Assembly: GCA_964459385.1 (NCBI GenBank)
Contig: CAYWLG010000001.1
Location: 1 to 64,000 of the forward strand
Source: UBA6107 sp964459385
Lineage (GTDB): Bacteria; Chloroflexota; Anaerolineae; Anaerolineales; Anaerolineaceae
Direction: 5' to 3'
DNA length: 64,000 nucleotides
Part shown: positions 32,014-40,900 of the stretch, piece by piece
How the letters are laid out: the number at the start of each line of letters is the position of its first letter
Numbering within the stretch: the first letter of the stretch is position 1
Notes under the pieces: model-generated
The model's input: only the letters and a program-made list of their open reading frames with translations
The model's database searches: none
What the model was told of the DNA's origin: nothing
Position numbers and translations under genes: made by a program

Positions 32014-32691
32014 ATGCCCGATCACAAATCCATTTACAGCCAGGAAGCCGAAAATTATCAACGATTGGTGGCCCGTGAAGACCATGAGGGCAACCTGCTC
32101 AAAGTCATGCAGGCGGTGCTGCCGCTGGAAGGCATTGATGTGGTGGAACTGGGGGCCGGCACCGGGCGGCTGACCTGCCTGTTGGCGCCGTTGGTGCGTT
32201 CCATTCAGGCTTACGACAGCGCCGAGGCCATGTTGGCGGTGGCGCGTGACCGTCTGACGGAAATGGGGCTGCATAACTGGTCAGCACAGGTGGCAGATCA
32301 CCGCGCGCTGCCGGCGGCAGATGGCTGCGCCGATCTGGCGATCTCAGGCTGGAGCGTGTGCTATCTGGTGGATTGGAACCGCGAGAAGTGGCAGCCTGAA
32401 GTAAGGCGGGCGCTGGCCGAGATGAAACGCGTGCTGAAAGCGGGCGGCAAGATCGTTTTGATCGAAACACAAGGCACCGGCTTTACCACGCCGCATCCGC
32501 CGGAACATCTGCTGGAATATTATCAATTTCTGGAGAATGAGGGTTTTCAAAGCAGTTGGCTGCGCACGGACTATGCCTTTGAATCAGAAGAAGAAGCGCG
32601 CGAACTGAGCGAATTCTTCTTCGGCAAGGAAATGACCAATCATTTGGAAGGGCGTTTTTTGCCCGAATGCACCGGCCTGTGGTGGAAATAA
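32014..32691 (+). CDS. SAM-dependent methyltransferase, class I, substrate unknown
   Basis: A 225-residue Rossmann-fold methyltransferase. Motif I reads VVELGAGTGRLTCLLAPLV near residue 40, then the acidic SAM-ribose ligand region IQAYDSAEAMLAVARDRL. A later block AGGKIVLIETQGTG corresponds to motif III. It belongs to the Methyltransf_11/25 type, which gives no substrate. It follows the iminopeptidase closely with AAAGGA as ribosome binding site. Confidence 0.87.
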   Translation: MPDHKSIYSQEAENYQRLVAREDHEGNLLKVMQAVLPLEGIDVVELGAGTGRLTCLLAPLVRSIQAYDSAEAMLAVARDRLTEMGLHNWSAQVADHRALPAADGCADLAISGWSVCYLVDWNREKWQPEVRRALAEMKRVLKAGGKIVLIETQGTGFTTPHPPEHLLEYYQFLENEGFQSSWLRTDYAFESEEEARELSEFFFGKEMTNHLEGRFLPECTGLWWK

Positions 32692-32773
32692 CCTCTTATC
32701 TAGGGCAAAAGCGCCAGTTTTTCAGCTTATAATAAGAGCATCCTTAAAATCCCGAAAGAACTTCAGGGACGGC

Positions 32774-33973
32774 ATGAATTTAAACGAACTTCGTAACGAT
32801 TTTCCTGTTTTGGCCAACAAATCAGTCGTTTATCTGGATAGCGCGTGCCAGAGTCTGCGTCCACGCCAGTTGATCGAAGCAATGGACGAGTATTACCAAA
32901 GCTACCCGGCCTGCAGTGGACGCAGCATGTACAAGCTGGCCGCCAAAGTGACGCAAAAATGCGACGAAGCCCGCCTGCAAATGCAGCGCTTTTTGGGCGC
33001 GGCGAAAAAGGAAGAGATCGTTTTCACGCGCAACACCACCGAAGGCATCAATCTGGTAGCCAACTCGCTGGCGTTTCAGCCCGGCGACGTGGTGCTGGTA
33101 ACGGGCAAGGAGCATAACTCAAACCTGATCCCGTGGCAGATGCTGGCGAAGCGGCGCGGCGTTCAGATTAAGGTGCTGCAACCCAAAGAGGACGGCAGCT
33201 TCGATCTGGCCGCCTTTGAAGAAGCATTGAGAAGCCCGGTACGGCTGGTGGCGTTCGGCTACTCCTCCAACTTGGACGGGGTGACCCTGCCGGCGGAGGC
33301 CATCGTCAAGGCCGCGCATAAACAGGGTGTGCTGGTACTGCTGGATGCGGCGCAGACCGCCCCGCACCATAAGATCGACGTGCGCCGCCTGGATGTGGAT
33401 TTTTTGGCCCTGTCTGGGCATAAGATGCTGGGGCCTTCCGGTACGGGGGCGCTTTACGGCAAGCTCAAACTGCTGGACGAGATGGAGCCTTTTCTGGTCG
33501 GCGGCGACACGGTGGCCAATTCCACCTACGAAAGCTGCGAATTTTTGCCCGTGCCTGAAAAATTCGAGGCAGGCCTGCAAGACTACGCGGGCATCATTGG
33601 ATTGGGCGCTGCTGCCAATTACCTGCAAAAAGTGGGCTTTGACGTCATCGAGAAACAGGAAAAACTGCTCAATCAGGCCATTGATGCAGGCATCCGCGAG
33701 ATGGATGGGCTGCACATCATCGGCCCGACCGACCCGGCCCAGCGCGGCGGCATCACGACCTTTTACATTGACGGAATTGATTCACACCGCATCGCCCTCA
33801 TGCTCGACCAGATGGCCAATGTGTGCGTGCGCTCCGGTCAGCACTGCGTGCACTCATGGTTCAATGCTCACAACATCAAGGGCTCGGTGCGTGCCTCTAC
33901 TTATTTCTATAACACTCTGGAAGATGTGGATATTTTTGTGGATAACTTAAAGAAGATCAGAAAGGTGCTCTAA
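32774..33973 (+). CDS. SufS/Csd-like cysteine desulfurase (class V aminotransferase)
   Basis: A 399-residue PLP enzyme. The PLP Lys is in ALSGHKMLGPSGTGALYG (about residue 217). The HNSNLIPWQ segment and the group II active-site region VRSGQHCVHSWFN with its Cys (near 356) match SufS-type desulfurases, which move sulfur from cysteine to a persulfide. No sufBCD or sufU gene is adjacent; a membrane thioredoxin-fold protein follows three bases later instead. TATAAT at 32728-32733 suggests its own promoter. A selenocysteine lyase or related lyase function is also possible. Confidence 0.87.
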   Translation: MNLNELRNDFPVLANKSVVYLDSACQSLRPRQLIEAMDEYYQSYPACSGRSMYKLAAKVTQKCDEARLQMQRFLGAAKKEEIVFTRNTTEGINLVANSLAFQPGDVVLVTGKEHNSNLIPWQMLAKRRGVQIKVLQPKEDGSFDLAAFEEALRSPVRLVAFGYSSNLDGVTLPAEAIVKAAHKQGVLVLLDAAQTAPHHKIDVRRLDVDFLALSGHKMLGPSGTGALYGKLKLLDEMEPFLVGGDTVANSTYESCEFLPVPEKFEAGLQDYAGIIGLGAAANYLQKVGFDVIEKQEKLLNQAIDAGIREMDGLHIIGPTDPAQRGGITTFYIDGIDSHRIALMLDQMANVCVRSGQHCVHSWFNAHNIKGSVRASTYFYNTLEDVDIFVDNLKKIRKVL

Positions 33974-33976
33974 CAC

Positions 33977-34927
33977 ATGTTTTGTATCGTATCGGCGATC
34001 ATCCTTTCCATTCTGGGAATTTTCAGCGCTTCAAACCGGCAACTGGCCAAAGAAGCGCTCGATTGTGTGTTCCACCGCATCACCTTCCGCCCCTGCACGA
34101 CCGGCTTCGATGAGAAAATGAAGGCCAAAATTCTGGGCGTGGTGATCACCCGTTCTGAAAAGTTTGCACGATTTCTGAACAAATACTTCGAAGTACTGAG
34201 CTGGGTCTTCTTTGTGTCGCTGCTGGCGGCCAGCGTCATGTTCATCCGCGGGCTGGTGCTCTTCTACACCACCGGTTCCTGCAACGGCGTGAACAGCACC
34301 GGCTTCTGTGTGTTTGACCCGACCGGCGAGAACACCAAGACCTCCAGTGCCGGAGCGGATGGCGCCTGCGCCATTCCGACCAACCCGGCGGGCGGCGGCC
34401 AGTTGACCCTCGAAAACGTGGATCTGAGCCTGTGGCCGACCGAAAACAGCGGCAATGGCAACCAACTGGTTTTCGTCGGTTGCTATGCCTGCGAATATAC
34501 GCGCAAGGTGTATCCTGAAATCCGTGCCCTGGTCGATAAATATGAGCCCGAATTCTTCTTTGGCGAATACCCGACCAAGCTGAAGACTGATTATCTATCA
34601 CAGGTGGGGTACTGCGTCTATAAACAAGACTCGCAAAAATACTGGCAGATGAATGACGTCTTGTTCAGCGAAGACGTGGCGCTGCTGGAAGACCATGCAG
34701 CGATCAACGGGGTGCTGGATAATTTAGGGCTGGACACGGCGGCGGTGGATGCCTGTGTGCAAGACCCGGCCACCGAAGAGAGCGTGCAAAAGCTGTTCAG
34801 TGAAATTCGCAAAACGAACTTCTTCGGCACGCCGACCATTTTCATCAACGGCGAGCCACTGGTTGGGCCGAAACCCTACCGCGTCTATGCGATCCAGATG
34901 GAAGGCTTCTTCTACTGGCTAAAGTAA
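33977..34927 (+). CDS. Membrane-anchored DsbA-family thiol oxidoreductase
   Basis: A 316-residue protein. The N-terminal region (1-65) has a short hydrophobic stretch and conserved-looking CVFHRITFRPCTTGFDEKMK with two Cys. A membrane helix follows (about 75-98; WVFFVSLLAASVMFIRGLVL), then an extracytoplasmic thioredoxin-like domain with CxxC as VGCYACEYTRKVYPEI and cis-Pro in FFGTPTIFINGEPLVG. This suits a DsbA-like or disulfide isomerase role. Its place directly after a cysteine desulfurase hints at a sulfur or persulfide link, which is inference. Confidence 0.82.
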   Translation: MFCIVSAIILSILGIFSASNRQLAKEALDCVFHRITFRPCTTGFDEKMKAKILGVVITRSEKFARFLNKYFEVLSWVFFVSLLAASVMFIRGLVLFYTTGSCNGVNSTGFCVFDPTGENTKTSSAGADGACAIPTNPAGGGQLTLENVDLSLWPTENSGNGNQLVFVGCYACEYTRKVYPEIRALVDKYEPEFFFGEYPTKLKTDYLSQVGYCVYKQDSQKYWQMNDVLFSEDVALLEDHAAINGVLDNLGLDTAAVDACVQDPATEESVQKLFSEIRKTNFFGTPTIFINGEPLVGPKPYRVYAIQMEGFFYWLK

Positions 34928-34954
34928 GTGGGAGAACCGGATAGAAAAAAAGTG

Positions 34955-34984
34955 AACGGGTGCAGAATTCTGCACCCGTTTTTG
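34955..34984. terminator. Bidirectional terminator
   Basis: AACGGGTGCAGAA (34955-34967) and its exact complement (34968-34980), with A-tract before and T-tract after. It ends the desulfurase operon (+) and the ECF transporter operon (-). Confidence 0.9.
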
Positions 34985-35001
34985 TATGCTTCGAGAACAC
35001 C

Positions 35002-35757
35002 TTAGATCAGGTTGACTTCTTTGAGCAGGGATTCATCGGCGAGAATCTCGGCCGGGCTGCCCTCGGCAACGATGGAGTGCGTCTCGCTGAGCAGGTAGAG
35101 GCGGTCGGCCACCTCACGGGTGAGCGCCAGGTCATGGGTGGCAAGTACCACGGTTTTGCCGGAGCGTTTTAACTCGTGGATGAAGCCGGTCAGCCAGGCG
35201 CTGCTGCGTGGGTCCAGGCCGGCGGTGGGTTCGTCGAGCAGCCAGATCTCGGGCTGGAGGGTGAGGATGGAGGCGAGGGCCACCTTTTTCTTCTCGCCGC
35301 CGGAGAGCTGATGCGGGGCGCGTCCGCGCAGGGGCTCTATTTGCAATTCGCGCAGGGCCTGTTCAACACGGGCCAGTACCTCGGCGTCGGCCAGTTCCAT
35401 TTGCAGCGGGGCAAAGGCCAGTTCGTCTTCGACGTTGGGCATGAAGAGCTGGGCGTCACTTTCTTGAAAGACAAAGCCGACCCGACTGCGGAAGCGATAA
35501 TTGAAAGCCTCGTCCTTGAAGGCGGCTTCGCTGAGCGGCTGGCCTTCAAATTCAACCGTCCCGGCTGATGCATAGTAAAGCCCGTCCAAGATCTTGAGCA
35601 GGGTACTTTTGCCGCTGCCGTTCGATCCGAGCAGCGCCAGCGTCTCACCGGGGCGCACCTCGAGGCTGATCGATTCAAGCGCCGGGGCAGATTCGTCATA
35701 GTGGTAGGCGACGTTCTTTAAAGAGAAAGGGAGCGGGGATGTAGAGGATGCGACCAT
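35002..35757 (-). CDS. cbiO: ECF transporter ATPase, cobalt/nickel type
   Basis: A 251-residue ABC ATPase. Walker A is GSNGSGKSTLLKIL, the Q-loop is near GFVFQESDAQLFMPNV, the signature is HQLSGGEKKKVALASIL and Walker B is IWLLDEPTAGLDPRSS. The sequence FQ-x-SDAQLF is typical of CbiO/NikO. It is the energising subunit for the CbiM-CbiQ importer encoded just upstream on the same strand. Confidence 0.93.
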   Translation of the reverse strand: MVASSTSPLPFSLKNVAYHYDESAPALESISLEVRPGETLALLGSNGSGKSTLLKILDGLYYASAGTVEFEGQPLSEAAFKDEAFNYRFRSRVGFVFQESDAQLFMPNVEDELAFAPLQMELADAEVLARVEQALRELQIEPLRGRAPHQLSGGEKKKVALASILTLQPEIWLLDEPTAGLDPRSSAWLTGFIHELKRSGKTVVLATHDLALTREVADRLYLLSETHSIVAEGSPAEILADESLLKEVNLI

Positions 35758-35777
35758 GAGTGAATCATACCTTTAAT

Positions 35778-36587
35778 TTAGCGAATGATAAACGCCGCCA
35801 AGCAAAGCAGGGCAGAGACTGCCAGGGCCAGCCAATCCCCCCAACGCATGGCAAACCTGTTCAGGGTGCGCGGGTAGTGATGGTAACCGCGCGACTGCAT
35901 GGCCAGATAAACTTCACTACTCACCTGCAAGGAGCGTTCGAGCAACACCCCACCGGTGGCACCCAGCAATTCCCGTTGGCGGGCCGGGGGCAGCTTTTTG
36001 AGCAGTCGGCTCTTGCGCGAGAGGAACATCTCTACGCTCTCATGCAGCAGCATGTGAATGTAGCGGTAGGTCATGCCGAGGATGAGCACGATCTCGTCGG
36101 GCAGGTGCAGCTTGCCGAAGGTCTTGAGCAGGTTGTTCCAGGGGGTGGTCAATACCAGCAGTGAAGCCCAGGCGAGCGATGTGCTGACGCGCAGCAGCAA
36201 AAAGAGGGCGCTGCGGGCACCGGTCTGGGTGATGGTGATGCCCAGGGGCAACTGCCATAAAGCTGGCCCGGGGGTAAGGAAGAGGGCGGGCAGGGCAATG
36301 ATGCCGGTAAAGACCAGCACGAGCAGTACAACCCGTTTGAGAAAGGCGCCTAGCGGAATTTTGGAAAGCCCTGCCAGCAGAAGCGCCAGCAGCAAGAAAG
36401 AGGCGATGAGCCAGGGCTGGCGGGCGGCCGCAGTTGCGACCAGCAACCCCAGAATGGCGATCAGCTTGGCGCGCGGGTCGAATAACTGAAGCAATCCCCG
36501 CTGCCGTGAGAGCTTCTCGGCAAAAAGGGATTGCTCCAGTGTGTCGTTAATATCGGTGAGCGTTCGTTCGACGAAACTGTTCTGCAC
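35778..36587 (-). CDS. cbiQ: ECF transporter transmembrane T component
   Basis: A 269-residue membrane protein with about five hydrophobic segments and the coupling region containing EMFLSRKSRLLKKL and LLERSLQVSSEVYLAMQSRGY; the Ser/Ala-Arg-Gly motif binds the ATPase. The start is taken as GTG 36587 (MQNSFVERTLTDIND), 11 bases after the cbiM stop. The reading frame is open further up to 36740, but that part lies within cbiM and gives Pro/Trp-rich nonsense. The ribosome binding site is poor, so translation may be coupled to cbiM. Confidence 0.88.
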   Translation of the reverse strand: MQNSFVERTLTDINDTLEQSLFAEKLSRQRGLLQLFDPRAKLIAILGLLVATAAARQPWLIASFLLLALLLAGLSKIPLGAFLKRVVLLVLVFTGIIALPALFLTPGPALWQLPLGITITQTGARSALFLLLRVSTSLAWASLLVLTTPWNNLLKTFGKLHLPDEIVLILGMTYRYIHMLLHESVEMFLSRKSRLLKKLPPARQRELLGATGGVLLERSLQVSSEVYLAMQSRGYHHYPRTLNRFAMRWGDWLALAVSALLCLAAFIIR

Positions 36588-36597
36588 AGGGAGGGAC

Positions 36598-37719
36598 CTA
36601 TTGAGCAGTTTCGGCGGCTTTAGATTTGCCGGAAGTGACCAGCATGGTGAAGAGCCAAACCACAACAGCGGTGACCAAAATGCCAACGACGGCTGAGAGA
36701 ATGTAGGCCATGCTGGCGTTACCCAGCGCGGGCACGTCATAATCGGGTAGTGGGGCCGACCAGAGCGAAGAAAGCCTGGCCAGACCGGCAGGAATGTTGG
36801 GGAAGCCCAAAGAGATCAGTTCTTCGCTGCCCCATTCTCCCCAGGCGGTACCGGGGGCGAGCAGGCCAAGCGGCGAAGCGACGATCAAAACGCCGAGGCC
36901 GATCCAAAGGGCACGCCATTTGGAGAACCCACCTGTCTCGGGGGCAAGCGACCGGCTTCGGGCAATGTTCAGAGCCGACTGATTGGCTTTGAGCAGGTAG
37001 GCGACCACGGCAGCAGTAACGCCTCCTTCAACAACTGAGGCCACCAGCAGGTGTGGAATCACCATCGCCGGGATGGAGACCGAGAGCGGATAAGGCGCAT
37101 AGAGCGGGGTGCCATCCGCGGCGTGGAAGAGGGCGGGCTGGATGCCGAACTCAACAGCGGCAAAGAAGGCAGCCACAGTCAGCCCCACATAAGCGGCCAG
37201 AGCAGAGGCCCAGATGCGCTTCTTAGAGTCGGCGGGAGCATTTTTGACGATCCATTGATAGAGGAAATAGGTCACATAAGGCAAAATGACGGCCATGTTG
37301 AAGCAGTTGGCACCGATCGCCAGGATGCCACCATCCCCGAAAAAGACCGCCTGAATGATGAGCGCGATGGAGACGGCGATGCTGGCAATCTCGGGGCCGA
37401 GGAGGATGGCAGCCAGGGCGCCGCCGACGGCGTGACCGGTGGTGCCTCCGGGCAGGGGAACATTGAACATCATAATGACAAAGGAAAAGGCCGCAAAAAG
37501 GGCCACCAGCGGCGCGGTCTTGGCGTTCAGCTTTTCGCGCAGGCGCTGCACCCCGCGCACCCAGAAGGGCAGCACGAGGGCAAACATAATAACAGAAGTG
37601 ATGGGGCTGAGGTAGCCATCGGGAATGTGCATGGCCGTGGTAGAAAGCCATACTCCCAGGGCAACAAAATAAACGACCAGGGAACGGTTCGAGCGGACGA
37701 GTTCCTTTAAATTGTGCAT
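36598..37719 (-). CDS. cbiM: Cobalt/nickel transporter substrate-binding protein CbiM fused to PDGLE domain
   Basis: A 373-residue membrane protein. The invariant MHIPDGYLSP of CbiM/NikM, normally at the N-terminus, is at residues 31-40 after a signal-like hydrophobic leader. Its free N-terminus chelates the metal in the family, so processing is expected. The core contains NVPLPGGTTGHAVGGALAA. The C-terminal part with PDYDVPALGNASMAYILSA corresponds to a PDGLE/NikN-like component. A fused M-N subunit suggests nickel or cobalt uptake; which metal cannot be told. Confidence 0.9.
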   Translation of the reverse strand: MHNLKELVRSNRSLVVYFVALGVWLSTTAMHIPDGYLSPITSVIMFALVLPFWVRGVQRLREKLNAKTAPLVALFAAFSFVIMMFNVPLPGGTTGHAVGGALAAILLGPEIASIAVSIALIIQAVFFGDGGILAIGANCFNMAVILPYVTYFLYQWIVKNAPADSKKRIWASALAAYVGLTVAAFFAAVEFGIQPALFHAADGTPLYAPYPLSVSIPAMVIPHLLVASVVEGGVTAAVVAYLLKANQSALNIARSRSLAPETGGFSKWRALWIGLGVLIVASPLGLLAPGTAWGEWGSEELISLGFPNIPAGLARLSSLWSAPLPDYDVPALGNASMAYILSAVVGILVTAVVVWLFTMLVTSGKSKAAETAQ

Positions 37720-37747
37720 TTACTTTCTCCTCAATGGTATGGTTTTA

Positions 37748-37787
37748 TTATATATCATGTAATTGCAAATGCAATAATTTGCATTAT
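37748..37787 (-). promoter_or_regulatory. cbiM promoter with metal-regulator-like inverted repeat
   Basis: On the minus strand TTGCAT-16-TATAAT forms a promoter before cbiM. A perfect inverted repeat ATGCAA-TAAT-TTGCAT lies at 37769-37784. Overlapping TTGC/GCAA half-sites continue to 37762. Such TTGCA-type dyads are typical of Fur-family metal regulators (for example the nickel regulator Nur) and would cover the -35. No regulator gene lies nearby. Confidence 0.5.
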
Positions 37788-37923
37788 AAATTGAAGAAAA
37801 TTTAAGGAAGACGTTCATTAATCTTTTATATGAGAGGCCATTAACCTTTCTCACGGGGGCGAACGGACATGCTATAATCTTTTTTTGACAAATCCTGCCT
37901 GTTTTAAAGGGCCAGAGGTGACT

Positions 37924-40900
37924 ATGGTTTTACATTCAATCGCACGTGTGTTTGGCGGTGATCCGCACAAGCGCGAAATCGAAAAAGACGCCTTGATCGT
38001 TGACCAGATCAACGGTTTTGAACAAGAATTTGAAGCACTTTCCAATGACGCCCTGAAGGCGAAGACGAGCGAATTTCGGCAGCGCCTGCAGGAAGGTGAA
38101 AGCCTCGACGATCTGCTGCCCGAAGCCTTTGCCACCGTGCGCGAGGCCAGCAAACGCACCATTGGGCTGCGCCACTACGACATTCAAATGATCGGCGGGA
38201 TGACCCTGCATCAGGGCAAGATCGCCGAAATGCGCACCGGTGAAGGCAAGACCCTGGTGGCGACCCTGCCGGTGTACTTGAACGCGCTCACCGGCAAGGG
38301 CGTGCATGTGGTGACGGTCAACGACTATCTGGCCCGCCGCGATGCGCGCTGGATGGCCCCGATCTACGATCTGCTTGACCTGAGCGTGGGCGTGCTGCAA
38401 ATGGCCGCCAACACCGAAAACGGCCGCAAAGCATTTTTGGTCAACCTCGAAAAAAGCAACGCGCGTGAAGATGCGCATCAGTTAGAGATGGTAGACCGTG
38501 CCCGGGCCTATCAGGCCAACATCGTTTATGGCACCAACAGCGAGTTCGGTTTCGACTATTTACGCGATAACCTGACCATGTCACTGGCAGAACGGGTGCA
38601 GCGCGATCACTATTACGCCATCGTGGATGAAGTGGATAACATTCTCATCGATGAGGCGCGTACCCCGCTCATCATCTCCGGGCCGGCTTCGGAAGACACC
38701 GAATGGTATGTGAAGATGGCACAACTGGTGAAGCAGTTGAACCCCGAAGACTATGAAGTGAACGAAAAAGACCGCCAGGTCTCGCTCACCGAGGTAGGCG
38801 AGGTGCATGCCGAGGCGATCCTGGGCCAGTCACTGCGCGACCCGGAACGCCCCGAAGACATCACCCCCGAGCAGGCACGCCTGTGGGGTTACCTGGAGCA
38901 GTCTTTGAAGGCGCAGCACCTTTATCGCCGCAATAAAGATTACATCGTGCAGGGCGGCAAGGTCATCATCGTGGACGAATTCACGGGGCGTCTCATGCCC
39001 GGCCGGCGCTGGTCAGAAGGCCTGCATCAGGCGGTGGAAGCCAAAGAGAACGTCAACATCGAGCCCGAAAACGTCACCTACGCCACGATCACCATTCAAA
39101 ATTACTTCCGCATGTACGAAAAGCTGGCCGGCATGACCGGTACGGCACTGACCGAAGCGGAAGAGTTCGACAAGATCTATAAGCTGGACGTGCTGCCGAT
39201 CCCAATGAATTTGGAATATCAGGCCTCACGCAGCGACTCGCCGCTGGTGCTGGTGGAGAAAAAAGACGCCAAGGGGTACCCCCTGCACTACTATTCCAGG
39301 CGGGGAGATAATAGTGGCACCCCCATCTTCTGGCGGCGGCAAGACTTCCCCGATCTGGTGTATCGCAGCGAAGAGGGCAAACTGCGCGCCATCTCAAGCG
39401 AGATCATTCATTATTATGTCAAAGGCCAGCCCCTGCTGGTGGGTACCACCTCGGTGGAGCACTCTGAGCGGCTTTCGCTGCGCCTGGGCGCGGAGCCGGT
39501 TCGACGTCTGGTGCAGATTTTGATGGTACGCGATGCCTGGATCGAGAAGAATAATGCCTCGCCAGAATTGGAAGTGAAAGAACTGACCGGGTTGAACCGC
39601 GATCTTGGCGAGATCAACACCAATGAACTGCGTCAGTTCAGCCGTCAGGCCGGGCTGACCTCCATCAACGCCGAAGACCCCGAAAACCTGCCGCGTGTGC
39701 TCAAACTGCTTGATCTTGGCCCGGAGGATAAAGAGCGTTTGTCCGCCGTGCTGCAGGGCGGCATTCAGCATCAGGTGTTGAACGCGCGCAAGCACGACGA
39801 AGAATCGCAGATCATCGCCAGAGCCGGCGCGTTCGGCGCCGTGACCATCGCCACCAACATGGCCGGTCGTGGGGTCGATATCAAGCTAGGCGGCGAATTG
39901 AGTGAAGAAACCATCGCCGACGTCATCCGCGTGCTCGACAGCGCGGGGGTGGCGGACCCCTATAATATGAACAACGAGGCACGCCGCAAGGCGCTGCAAG
40001 CCTTGACCCCCGACCAGTATGGCATCTATGAAGAGGCCGTGCAAGCCTTCTTGAATTACTTTAGCGATATGGAGAAGGTGCGTGCTCTGGGCGGCCTGCA
40101 TGTGATCGGTACCGAACGACACGAAGCGCGGCGTATCGATAATCAGTTGCGCGGCCGTGCCGCCCGCCAGGGCGACCCCGGCTCCTCCCGTTTTTATCTT
40201 TCCCTTGAAGACGAACTGATGCGCCTGTTTGGTGGCGTGCAGATGGAAAACCTGATGGGACGTCTGCGCGTTGACCCCAGTCTGCCGATCGAAAGCGGCC
40301 TGATCGGCCGCATGGTAGAGCAATCACAGGAGCGCGTGGAAGGCAACAACTTTGATGTGCGTAAACATCTGCTGGAATATGATGATGTGCTCAACGACCA
40401 GCGCAACCGTATCTACAGCGAAAGAGATCGCGCTTTCAAGAAAGAAGACCTGCACGACGATGTGACCGAGATCTTGCGCAGCGAATTACAGGTGCGCATT
40501 CCAAAAGCCCTGAAAGATGAAGAAGGCCCCTGGAAGCTGCTGGCCTACCTGGAAGAAGTGCAGCCCTCCATGGCCTTTGAACAGGAAGGCATTCGCGTGC
40601 CCTCTTTTACCATGAGCGAGGTGGTGACAGAGTTCCACGAGCGCTACGCCAAAAAGAACCCGGGCCAGGATGTGAAAGACATTTTGCTCGAACTGGCGCG
40701 CGAAACCCTGAACGTTGAGAACGAACACATTCTCAGCACCTCGGAAGGCTTGTTCGATAAAACGCGCACTTCAATGGAACAGATCCTGGATGAGCGTTTG
40801 GATACGCTGGATACCTATTTTGAAGGGCTGCAAAGCGGCGGAGAAGACGGCATGCCCGTGCGCCGTCCGCAGGAAGTGCTGGATGAGATATCGGGTCTCA

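Noticed and set aside
36588..36740. Longer N-terminus for CbiQ starting at 36740
   Set aside because: The extra segment lies inside cbiM in another frame and is low-quality, Pro/Trp-rich sequence.
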